This document shows, piece by piece, positions 7,924 to 15,186 of a DNA stretch of 64,000 bases. Origin of the DNA: Arcobacter sp. F155 (GTDB taxonomy: Bacteria > Campylobacterota > Campylobacteria > Campylobacterales > Arcobacteraceae); the NCBI RefSeq assembly GCF_004116455.1, contig NZ_PDJU01000009.1, positions 1 to 64,000 of the forward strand, given 5' to 3'. A program made the position numbers and the translations under genes. The first letter of the stretch is position 1. The number at the start of each line of letters is the position of its first letter. The notes under the pieces are model-generated. The model made no database searches. It worked only from the letters and a program-made list of their open reading frames with translations, and was not told the DNA's origin.

Positions 7924-9483
7924 CTATTTATATAGTTTGATTTCTGTGTTTAGTCCTTTAAATAAACTAATACACATAAAGATTAATATTATAGTAAATG
8001 GAAGTCCAGTAGAGATAGAACCTGCTTGTAAAGCATCTAAGGCTTCTTTCCCTCCAATATATAAAAGAGCTCCTGCAATTAGACCTTCCATTGTTGCCCA
8101 AAAGATTCTTTGAGGAACTGGAGCATCAACTTTACCACCAGATGTTATTGAATCAATAACTAATGAACCTGAATCAGAAGAAGTGATAAAGAAAACAAGA
8201 ACTAAAATAATTGCTAATGATGATGTTATTGTTGTTAAAGGTAGATTCTCTAACATTTGATACATTGCTAAAGGAACCTTTGTAATTCCATCTGCTAAGG
8301 CACCAACATTATTCATTGTTTGATCTAATGCTGAACCACCAAAAGTAGCCATCCAAACAATAGTTACTAAAGTAGGTATTACTAAAACAGCAATTAAAAA
8401 TTCTCTTACAGTTCTACCTTTTGATACTCTTGCTATAAACATTCCAACAAAAGGTGACCAAGAAATCCACCATGCCCAGTAAAATACAGTCCAACCATGA
8501 AACCATGTAGAGTCATCTCTATCAACCCAGTTACTTAAAGGTACAATATTTGTTACATAGTTTGCAGTTGTTGAAAAGATGCCTGTAAAAATATCAAGTG
8601 TAGAACCTGCAATAAATACAAAAGCTAGAAGTACTGCTGCAACAAACATATTAATATTACTTAATAACTTAACACCTCCATCTATTCCTCTAACAACAGA
8701 AATGATTGCAATGGATGTAACAAATATAATAATTCCAATTTGGGTATTTATTCCAGCACTAATATCAAAAAGATAGCTCAGTCCAGAACTTGCTTGTTGA
8801 GCTCCAAGTCCTAAAGAAGTAGCAAGACCAAAAATAGTTGCAAATACTGCAAGTAAATCAATAATATGACCTGGCCAACCCCAAACTCTTTCACCTAAAA
8901 GTGGATAAAAAGCAGACCTAACGGTAAGAGGTAAACCTTTATTATAAGAAAAAAATGCCAGTGATAATCCAACTACTCCATAAATAGCCCAAGGGTGAAC
9001 TCCCCAGTGATACATAGTTGCAGCCATAGCTAAATCAGCAGCTTGTTCCGTATTTGCTTCAACTCCAAGTGGTGTTTTATACCAACCAGTATAATATGCA
9101 ACTGGCTCAGCAACACTCCAGAACATCAGTCCTATTCCCATACCAGCTGCAAATAACATTGCAAACCATGATAATCTAGAGTATTCTGGTTTTATATTTT
9201 TACCACCTAATCGTATTTTTCCCAATGGAGAGAATATTAATGCTATACAAAACAGTACAAAAATATTACCACCTAGCATAAATAACCAGTCAAAATTGTT
9301 GATTGACCAGGTTTTCATTCCACCTAGGATTTCTTTTGATGATGTTGGGAAAATAATAGTTATTACGACGAAAGAAAGAATCAGCAGTGCACTAATAAAG
9401 AAGACAGGGTTGTGCATATCCATCCCAAAAGCTTTGAGATTATCTTGCCCCGCTTCGTATTCGGTATCATATTCTATTTTCAT
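7924..9483 (-). CDS. BCCT-family transporter (betaine/choline/carnitine type)
   Basis: A 519-residue inner-membrane secondary transporter for trimethylammonium compounds, most likely an osmoprotectant importer. The family signature AGMGIGLMFWSVAEP lies at about 113-127. The aromatic TM8 substrate box, WAWWISWSPFVGMF, is followed by the expected ARVSKGRTVREF loop. About twelve hydrophobic helices can be seen. A soluble N-terminus of roughly 25 residues lacks the long osmosensing tails of BetP, and the C-terminus is also short. The ATG is preceded by AAAGGAG. It lies downstream of the ribA-rsmG operon on the same strand with a 70-base gap. The substrate cannot be assigned from sequence alone. 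Confidence 0.92.
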   Translation of the reverse strand: MKIEYDTEYEAGQDNLKAFGMDMHNPVFFISALLILSFVVITIIFPTSSKEILGGMKTWSINNFDWLFMLGGNIFVLFCIALIFSPLGKIRLGGKNIKPEYSRLSWFAMLFAAGMGIGLMFWSVAEPVAYYTGWYKTPLGVEANTEQAADLAMAATMYHWGVHPWAIYGVVGLSLAFFSYNKGLPLTVRSAFYPLLGERVWGWPGHIIDLLAVFATIFGLATSLGLGAQQASSGLSYLFDISAGINTQIGIIIFVTSIAIISVVRGIDGGVKLLSNINMFVAAVLLAFVFIAGSTLDIFTGIFSTTANYVTNIVPLSNWVDRDDSTWFHGWTVFYWAWWISWSPFVGMFIARVSKGRTVREFLIAVLVIPTLVTIVWMATFGGSALDQTMNNVGALADGITKVPLAMYQMLENLPLTTITSSLAIILVLVFFITSSDSGSLVIDSITSGGKVDAPVPQRIFWATMEGLIAGALLYIGGKEALDALQAGSISTGLPFTIILIFMCISLFKGLNTEIKLYK

Positions 9484-9553
9484 AAAACTCCTTTTATTAA
9501 GTATGTTCTTCTAGGGTACAGAAAGAAACTTAATGGGCAGTTAAGGAGCTTTT

Positions 9554-9715
9554 CTAGTTTTTTGTTTTAGTCTCGTTTTCTTTTTCTTCAGGTTCTTCAG
9601 AAGGATTCATTCTATTTTTATGTTTTTCAATTTGTTGCTGATTAAAGCCTTTAATAAACATAAAAACAAAAAACACAAAAAGAACTAAAACGATAACATC
9701 TAATATTTCTTTCAT
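9554..9715 (-). CDS. Small single-span membrane protein
   Basis: A 53-residue ORF whose ATG directly abuts the TAA of the upstream 124-residue gene, implying translational coupling. The N-terminal half (ILDVIVLVLFVFFVFMFI) is one transmembrane helix. The C-terminal tail is short, hydrophilic and Glu/Lys-rich (SEEPEEKENETK), presumably cytoplasmic. No family is recognised. Its place as the last gene of the ribA-rsmG operon is the main clue that it is real. Confidence 0.65.
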   Translation of the reverse strand: MKEILDVIVLVLFVFFVFMFIKGFNQQQIEKHKNRMNPSEEPEEKENETKTKN

Positions 9716-10090
9716 TTATTTATCCAATAAGTTTGAGTATATTACTCCATCTATTTCATTTAAAGCAATCTTTTCAATCTCATTAGAGTCTTCGATTATT
9801 GCTAAAACTTTTGAGTCAAAAATATAGTTTTCTGCTACTTTTTGAACATTCTTTGCAAGTCTTTTTTCACAAATAATATATTTACTATTTAAAGCATTAC
9901 AATAAATAGCCTGTGTTAAGTTTTCTACAACAACTGCAAACTCTATATCATTTTTGCTACTATACAATAGAAGATTTTCATCATAGTTAAAAACAACTGT
10001 TGAGTTAGCAATAGTGTATTCAATATCTGCAATTGAATCAATAAAACTTAAATTTTCTGAAGGAACTAAGTTATCACCAATTAAAATCAA
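9716..10090 (-). CDS. Hypothetical protein of the ribA-rsmG operon
   Basis: A 124-residue soluble protein I do not recognise. It is acidic, with alternating hydrophobic strands and helices (MILIGDNLVPSE at the start, KYIICEKRLAKNVQKVAENY in the middle) that suggest a small alpha/beta fold, possibly Rossmann-like. No catalytic motif stands out. The ATG follows AGGAGATAAA. It is flanked on the same strand by the zinc-ribbon membrane protein 9 bases upstream and by the 53-residue membrane protein with no gap, so it belongs to a five-gene unit. Confidence 0.8.
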   Translation of the reverse strand: MILIGDNLVPSENLSFIDSIADIEYTIANSTVVFNYDENLLLYSSKNDIEFAVVVENLTQAIYCNALNSKYIICEKRLAKNVQKVAENYIFDSKVLAIIEDSNEIEKIALNEIDGVIYSNLLDK

Positions 10091-10099
10091 TTTTATCTC

Positions 10100-10324
10100 C
10101 TATTTATTTAATAAACACTCTTTTGAGCAAAAAAATCTTCCATTGCTTAAAATAGCTTCTTTTTTTGAAACATAAGTACTGCAAGTTGGACACTCAACCA
10201 TTATATCTTCAATTTTTTCTTTCGGTTTTCTGTCTTTACTTACTTCTTTTTCTCTACCTTTTTTGAATAACACAATATAAATCAAAAAAAGTACTACTGC
10301 AGCAGCTAAAATCTTTAATATCAT
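10100..10324 (-). CDS. Small membrane-anchored zinc-ribbon protein, PP0621-like
   Basis: 74 residues: one N-terminal transmembrane helix (ILKILAAAVVLFLIYIVLF), a basic linker (KKGREKEVSKDRKPKEK) and a C-terminal CxxC...C...C cluster (CPTC, then FFCSKEC) likely to bind zinc. This layout matches the small PP0621-type family of unknown role. It overlaps the rsmG stop by four bases, a typical operon junction. Confidence 0.75.
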   Translation of the reverse strand: MILKILAAAVVLFLIYIVLFKKGREKEVSKDRKPKEKIEDIMVECPTCSTYVSKKEAILSNGRFFCSKECLLNK

Positions 10325-10902
10325 ACATTACCTTTTAAATATAAATAGTTTCTATCTTTTCTGCTTTGAATGATACAATCTTTTAGTTTAGCTTCTTCAA
10401 TTTCACTTTCTAGTAAAGAACCTTTATAAAATAAAAACTTCGTATCTTTTGTAGAGATTTCTGAAGTGATATCTAAAAGAAGTTTTGTATTAGTAACTGC
10501 TCTTGAAGTAACTAAATCTACTTTTAAGCCCTCTACTTCTTCAACTCTTTTGCAAAGAACTTCTACATTTTTTAAACCTAAACTATTTTTTACAAAATTT
10601 AAAAAAGCAACTCTTTTTTGTCTTGGTTCTATTAAATAACACTTTTTATCTGCTCTTGCCATAGCTAAAATAAGTCCAGGATAACCTGCACCTGTTCCAA
10701 TATCTGCAAAACTTTCATAATCATCTATAAACTCTAAAGGTGTTATTGAGTCAATAATATTTTCCTCAATATCTTCTTTTGTAAGTCTTCCACTTAAATT
10801 ATGAACTTTACCCCACTTTTGAAGTAATGAAATAAAAGTTTCACATCTATTAAAAAACTCTTTGTCTATTTTTAGTTTTTCTAAATCAATAGCTTGAAGC
10901 AT
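10321..10902 (-). CDS. rsmG: 16S rRNA (guanine-527-N7)-methyltransferase
   Basis: Methylates N7 of G527 in the 530 loop of 16S rRNA; loss is linked to low-level streptomycin resistance in other bacteria. The 193-residue protein has the GidB/RsmG hallmarks: HNLSGRLTKEDI in the N-terminus, SAM-binding FADIGTGAGYPGLILA around 66-80, LIEPRQKRVAFL and VTSRAV. Its ATG overlaps the ribA stop (TAATG), and its 3' end overlaps the next small gene, so it is internal to a tightly packed operon. Confidence 0.95.
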   Translation of the reverse strand: MLQAIDLEKLKIDKEFFNRCETFISLLQKWGKVHNLSGRLTKEDIEENIIDSITPLEFIDDYESFADIGTGAGYPGLILAMARADKKCYLIEPRQKRVAFLNFVKNSLGLKNVEVLCKRVEEVEGLKVDLVTSRAVTNTKLLLDITSEISTKDTKFLFYKGSLLESEIEEAKLKDCIIQSRKDRNYLYLKGNV

Positions 10903-11477
10903 TAAAACATATGTCCCATTTTTTCTTTTTTTGTATTTACATAATGTTCATTATGCACATTAGTCTTTGTAATAGCAGGTATTCTTTCTACTATCTCAAC
11001 ACCTAAAGACTCAACATAAGAAAGCTTTTTAGGATTGTTTGTGATAAGTTTTATCTTCTTTAAATTTAAATCTTTAAAGATTTCATCAACAACAGAGTAG
11101 TCTCTATCATCTTCTCCAAATCCAAGCTCTAAGTTAGCTTCAATAGTATTTCTTCCTTGGTCTTGTAAGGCATAGGCATTTACTTTATTTAATAAACCTA
11201 TGTTTCTTCCTTCTTGTCTGTGATAAATAACTAAACCACCCTCTTTTGAAATAAATTTAAGAGATAAATCAAGTTGATTTTGGCAATCACACTTTAAACT
11301 TCCTAGTGTATCACCAGTTAAACATTCAGAGTGAATTCTTACATATGGAGATTCTAAATTTTCAAAATTTTCACTCATAATCGCTAAATGTTCTTGATTA
11401 TTTTGTTTATATGCTCTTATTTTAAACTTTCCGTATTTTGTAGGTAGGTTAGCAATATTTGATTTTTCTATATTCAT
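10902..11477 (-). CDS. ribA: GTP cyclohydrolase II
   Basis: Opens GTP to the pyrimidine precursor of riboflavin with release of formate. The 191-residue stand-alone enzyme keeps the zinc ligands Cys52, Cys63 and Cys65 in ECLTGDTLGSLKCDCQNQL and the catalytic HRQEGRNIGL at 86-95. It therefore supplies the activity missing from the ribBA second domain at 1770-2801. It heads the leftward operon ribA-rsmG-zinc ribbon-hypothetical-small TM protein and is divergent from hemB across 59 bases. Confidence 0.95.
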   Translation of the reverse strand: MNIEKSNIANLPTKYGKFKIRAYKQNNQEHLAIMSENFENLESPYVRIHSECLTGDTLGSLKCDCQNQLDLSLKFISKEGGLVIYHRQEGRNIGLLNKVNAYALQDQGRNTIEANLELGFGEDDRDYSVVDEIFKDLNLKKIKLITNNPKKLSYVESLGVEIVERIPAITKTNVHNEHYVNTKKEKMGHMF

Positions 11478-11536
11478 ATCTTTTTAAACCTTAAACTGTT
11501 AAAATAGCGAGATTATAGCTAATAAAGGTAAATATT

Positions 11537-12511
11537 ATGTTTAAAAGATTCAGAAGATTAAGAATTAATGAAACTCTAAGAAATCTAGTACAAGAAACAA
11601 CTCTTACAGCAAATGATTTTATATATCCACTATTTGTAAGAGAAGGTGAAAACATCAAAACTGAAGTACAATCTATGCCAGGTGTATTCCAAATGAGTAT
11701 TGATGAAATTTTAAAAGAGTGTGAATATATTAGAACTATTGGATTAAATTCAATTATTTTATTTGCAATTCCTGATGTAAAAGACTCAGTTGGTAGTGAA
11801 TGTTTATGTGATGAAAGTATTATCGCAAGAACAATTAAAGCTATTAAAGCAAAATTCCCTGATATGTTTATAGTTACAGATCTTTGTTTCTGCGAATACA
11901 CAGACCATGGTCATTGTGGAATTTTAGATCCTAAAACAGGAACAGTTAATAATGATAAAACATTAGAAATCTCAGCACAACAAGCGATTGTTCATGCAAA
12001 AGCTGGTGTTGATATGATTGCACCTTCAGGAATGATGGATGGAATTATTGAGTGTTTAAGAACAGCTCTTGATGAAAATGGATATGAAGACCTTCCAATC
12101 ATGGCTTACTCTACTAAGTTTGCAAGTGCTTATTATGGACCATTTAGAGATGTTGCTGAGTCAACTCCTTCATTTGGAGATAGAAGAACTTATCAAATGA
12201 ACCCAGCAAATAGACTTGAAGCAATTGAAGAGTCTTTAGAAGATGAGAAACAAGGTGCTGATATCTTAATGGTTAAACCAGCATTATCTTTTATGGACGT
12301 AATTAGAGATATTAGAAATAACTCTAATCTTCCAATTTGTGCATATAATGTAAGTGGTGAGTATGCTATGCTTAAACATGCAGGAGCAGCTGGACTTATT
12401 GATTATGAAAGAATTATGCTTGAAACATTAACTAGTTTTAAAAGAGCTGGAGCTGATTTAATTATTACATATCATGCAAAAGAGGCTTGTGAACTTTTAA
12501 ATAAAAACTAA
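11537..12511 (+). CDS. hemB: Delta-aminolevulinic acid dehydratase (porphobilinogen synthase)
   Basis: Condenses two 5-aminolevulinate molecules to porphobilinogen in heme synthesis. 324 residues, typical length. Schiff-base lysines are seen as Lys194 (YSTKFASAYYGPF) and Lys247 (MVKPAL). A cysteine-type metal site, Cys117, Cys119 and Cys127 (DLCFCEYTDHGHCG), indicates a zinc-dependent active site rather than the Mg-only type. A kinase gene begins four bases after the stop, so hemB probably heads an operon with a two-component pair. The later heme enzyme HemN is at 20211-21578. Confidence 0.96.
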   Translation: MFKRFRRLRINETLRNLVQETTLTANDFIYPLFVREGENIKTEVQSMPGVFQMSIDEILKECEYIRTIGLNSIILFAIPDVKDSVGSECLCDESIIARTIKAIKAKFPDMFIVTDLCFCEYTDHGHCGILDPKTGTVNNDKTLEISAQQAIVHAKAGVDMIAPSGMMDGIIECLRTALDENGYEDLPIMAYSTKFASAYYGPFRDVAESTPSFGDRRTYQMNPANRLEAIEESLEDEKQGADILMVKPALSFMDVIRDIRNNSNLPICAYNVSGEYAMLKHAGAAGLIDYERIMLETLTSFKRAGADLIITYHAKEACELLNKN

Positions 12512-12515
12512 TATT

Positions 12516-13715
12516 ATGAGTCAAACTTACCAAGAAGCCATTGAAAACTCAAACATTGTATCAAAAACAGATATCAATGGAATAATCACTTTTGTAAACG
12601 AAGAGTTTTGTAAAATCTCTGGCTTTTCAAAAGAGGAGCTTCTTGGAAGTAATCACAATATAGTAAGACATCCTGATGTTCCAAAGGAGAATTTTACTCT
12701 TCTTTGGAATACTATTCTTTCAAAAAAACCTTATAAGACTACTGTTAAAAATCTATGTAAAGATGGTTCAACTGTTTATCTTAATACTACAATTACACCT
12801 ATTTTAGATGATAATGAAAACATCAAAGAGTTCATTGCTATTAGATATGATGTTACACAAGAAGTAGAACTAAAAAAACATTTAGAACAAAAAGATAAAG
12901 AGTTAAATCTTCTAAATAAAACCCTAGAAGAAAAAGTTAAAGAACAAACTGCAAAACTACTGGAGCTAAACCAGACATTAGAACATAGGGTTGCAAAAGA
13001 GATTGAAAAAAACGAAGAGAAACAAAAACTTCTATTTTGGCAATCAAGAATGGCAAGTTTAGGACAAATGCTTGCTAATATTGCCCATCAATGGAGACAA
13101 CCATTAACAGAGCTTACATTAACTCTATTTAACGTAAAAAAAGCTGTTAAAAAAGAGAATACTAAAGAGATAGATGCCTACTACAAAGAGTCCTTAGAAA
13201 TAATAAATAATATGTCTAAAACAATTGATGATTTTTCTAACTTTTTTAACCCCAATAAAGATAAAGAAGAGTTTTGTTTAAAATCTTCCATAGAAGAAGC
13301 ATTGGCAATAACAAAGAAAATGTTAGAAAAAAACAGTATAAAAATAGAAACTCATTTAGAAAAAATAGATATTTTTGGAGTTTCCAATGAACTTTCTCAA
13401 ATTATTATAAATCTTCTTCAAAACTCTACAGATGCATTTAAAGATAAAGAAACAAAAAAGAAAATATCTATTAAAAGCTTTATAGATAAAAGTTATGCAA
13501 TTATTGAGTTTAAAGATAATGCAGGTGGAATAGAAGAAAAAACATTAGATAAAGTATTTGAACCATACTTTACTACAAAACATCAATCAAATGGAACAGG
13601 ATTAGGACTTTTTATGTCAAAAATGATTATTGAAAAGAGTCTAAATGGTAAAATTACTTTAGATAACTATAATGATGGAATAAATATAACTATTAAACTT
13701 CCTTTGGAGAAATAA
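12516..13715 (+). CDS. Cytoplasmic PAS-domain sensor histidine kinase
   Basis: A 399-residue kinase with no transmembrane segment. Residues 10-115 form an Aer-type PAS domain (ITFVNEEFCKISGF, then NIVRHPDVP), a fold that often binds FAD or heme for redox or oxygen sensing. A long coiled coil (120-175) follows, then phosphoacceptor NIAHQWRQPL with His191 and a complete HATPase (NLLQNSTDAF, DNAGGIEE, HQSNGTGLGLF). It is four bases after hemB. The response regulator begins immediately after its TAA, so the two are a cognate pair. Placement beside hemB suggests, but does not show, a heme- or oxygen-linked signal. Confidence 0.9.
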   Translation: MSQTYQEAIENSNIVSKTDINGIITFVNEEFCKISGFSKEELLGSNHNIVRHPDVPKENFTLLWNTILSKKPYKTTVKNLCKDGSTVYLNTTITPILDDNENIKEFIAIRYDVTQEVELKKHLEQKDKELNLLNKTLEEKVKEQTAKLLELNQTLEHRVAKEIEKNEEKQKLLFWQSRMASLGQMLANIAHQWRQPLTELTLTLFNVKKAVKKENTKEIDAYYKESLEIINNMSKTIDDFSNFFNPNKDKEEFCLKSSIEEALAITKKMLEKNSIKIETHLEKIDIFGVSNELSQIIINLLQNSTDAFKDKETKKKISIKSFIDKSYAIIEFKDNAGGIEEKTLDKVFEPYFTTKHQSNGTGLGLFMSKMIIEKSLNGKITLDNYNDGINITIKLPLEK

Positions 13716-14399
13716 GTGCAAGAAAATATATTAAAAGATTTAAAAGTTTTATGTGTAGAAGATGAAGAGAATATTTCAAAACTATTAAAAAGTGCAATTT
13801 CTGAATACTTTTACTCTTATACTATTGCAAAAAATGGAGTAGAAGGTCTAGAAAAGTTTAAAAAGCTAAGTCCCGATATTGTTATTACAGATATTATGAT
13901 GCCTAATCTTGATGGTTTGGATATGACTAAGCAGATAAAACAGATAAATGAAGATACTCCTATTATAGTTTTAAGTGCCTTTTCTGAGAAAGAGAAGCTT
14001 TTAAAAGCCATAGATGTAGGTATTTCTAAGTACTTTATTAAACCCTTTGATCCTGAAGAGTTATTAGAGTATCTAGTTAAAATTGCAAAAAAAATAAATA
14101 AACAAAGAGTTATTTGTCTAAATAGATACTTCTCTTTTGATGTAAACAGTAAAAACTTATTTGAAAATGACGTTTTAATCAAGTTAAGTAAAAGAGAAAA
14201 AGAGTTTATTTCTTTACTTATAAAAAACTCAAAAGAGTTTGTATCAACAGATATGATGAAAAACATACTTTGGGAAGAAGATGAGGTTTCTGATGAAAGA
14301 GTTAGAACCTTTGTAAAAAGATTAAGACAAAAGACGAATAAAGAGCTTATTTTAAATATATCAGGACAAGGATATCTAATTTCTAAAACTGATATCTAA
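13716..14399 (+). CDS. OmpR-family response regulator
   Basis: 227 residues. The receiver domain has the acidic pocket VEDEEN (14-19), phosphoacceptor Asp59 in VITDIMMP and Lys109 in YFIKP. A winged-helix DNA-binding domain follows (about 130-225; LSKREKEFISLLIKN, RVRTFVKRLRQK). Translation starts at GTG directly after the kinase stop, with GGAGA eight bases upstream inside the kinase gene. It is the evident partner of the PAS kinase. Its last 24 bases overlap the convergent nrdG 3' end. Confidence 0.9.
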   Translation: MQENILKDLKVLCVEDEENISKLLKSAISEYFYSYTIAKNGVEGLEKFKKLSPDIVITDIMMPNLDGLDMTKQIKQINEDTPIIVLSAFSEKEKLLKAIDVGISKYFIKPFDPEELLEYLVKIAKKINKQRVICLNRYFSFDVNSKNLFENDVLIKLSKREKEFISLLIKNSKEFVSTDMMKNILWEEDEVSDERVRTFVKRLRQKTNKELILNISGQGYLISKTDI

Positions 14400-15047
14400 A
14401 GTTTTATCAAGTTTAGAACAATCAAATTTTGTACTACTTTGTTCTAAGTTTGCAAAATTCTCTTCTTCTAAAAAATTTTGTATGTAAAAGGTCTTTTTAT
14501 AACCATTTTCATTTAATACTTTTTGCATTTTATTTATATCTTTTTCATCTAATAAATCTCTATGTAAAGTTGTTCTTACTTCATAATTTATTGAAGAGTT
14601 TGTAAGAAGTTTTAATGAAGAAATAAATCTTTCATACAAAGAACTTTTAGTAATATCTTTAAATTTTTCCTTTGTTCCTTTAAAATCTAAAGAGACAAAA
14701 TCTAACAAATTTCTTTTTAAAAGTGTCTCTAAAAGTTTTGGATTTGAACCATTTGTATCAAGCTTTATTTTAAATCCAAACTCTTTTATTTCTTTGCAAA
14801 TAGGTAACAAATTATGAATAGTAGCTTCCCCTCCACTTAACACAACAGCATCAAGAAGCCCTACTCTTTTTTTCAAAAAACTGTATAAGTCTTCTAACAT
14901 ATATTGTCCACTTTTAGCACTAACAATATTGCAGTTATAACAATACTGACATTGCATATTGCAGTGAATAAACCAAACAATACATGAAAGATGGTCTTTA
15001 TAGTCAATTGTAGTAAAAGGTGTAATACTATAAATGATCTTTTTCAA
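14376..15047 (-). CDS. nrdG: Anaerobic ribonucleotide reductase activating protein
   Basis: Radical-SAM activase that installs the glycyl radical on NrdD. The [4Fe-4S] motif CNMQCQYC is near the N-terminus, followed by the SAM-binding GGE segment (VVLSGGEATIH). I place the start at the TTG at 15047 (223 residues). It is preceded by AAGGG nine bases upstream, gives the usual KKIIYSITPFTTIDY start, and slightly overlaps the 3' end of the small glycyl-radical ORF. An ATG at 15101 would add 18 residues but lies wholly inside that ORF. It is the third gene of nrdD-small ORF-nrdG. Confidence 0.9.
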   Translation of the reverse strand: MKKIIYSITPFTTIDYKDHLSCIVWFIHCNMQCQYCYNCNIVSAKSGQYMLEDLYSFLKKRVGLLDAVVLSGGEATIHNLLPICKEIKEFGFKIKLDTNGSNPKLLETLLKRNLLDFVSLDFKGTKEKFKDITKSSLYERFISSLKLLTNSSINYEVRTTLHRDLLDEKDINKMQKVLNENGYKKTFYIQNFLEEENFANLEQSSTKFDCSKLDKTLDISFRN

Positions 15048-15186
15048 GAAACTTAACCCTTTGTTTATGTTCACCTTTTTTACCAATATTGAAACTTTCA
15101 ACTGGTCTATGGTAACCCATAACCCTAGTATACACTATACATTTTGTACGCTTTTCTTGTAGTTTTTTAAGCTCTAAGCTCTGCAT
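15028..15186 (-). CDS. Separate glycyl-radical domain of anaerobic ribonucleotide reductase
   Basis: A 52-residue ORF in a different frame from nrdD, overlapping its last 20 bases. The core RVMGYHRPVESFNIGKKGEH (residues 21-40), followed by KQRVKF, matches the C-terminal glycyl-radical segment of class III reductases (RVxGY, radical on the Gly), which is absent from the 703-residue nrdD product. The ATG at 15184-15186 has AGGAG spaced seven bases upstream, so independent translation is credible. A TAA lies in this frame just before the ATG. Authentic NrdD proteins carry this domain in one chain. Here it is either a split subunit or reached by a +1 shift near the nrdD stop. Confidence 0.85.
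   Translation of the reverse strand: MQSLELKKLQEKRTKCIVYTRVMGYHRPVESFNIGKKGEHKQRVKFLEKDHL

Noticed and set aside
15048-15101. Longer nrdG start at ATG 15101
   Set aside because: The extra 18 residues lie wholly inside the 52-residue glycyl-radical ORF and are not expected for NrdG; the TTG at 15047 has a well-spaced AAGGG.
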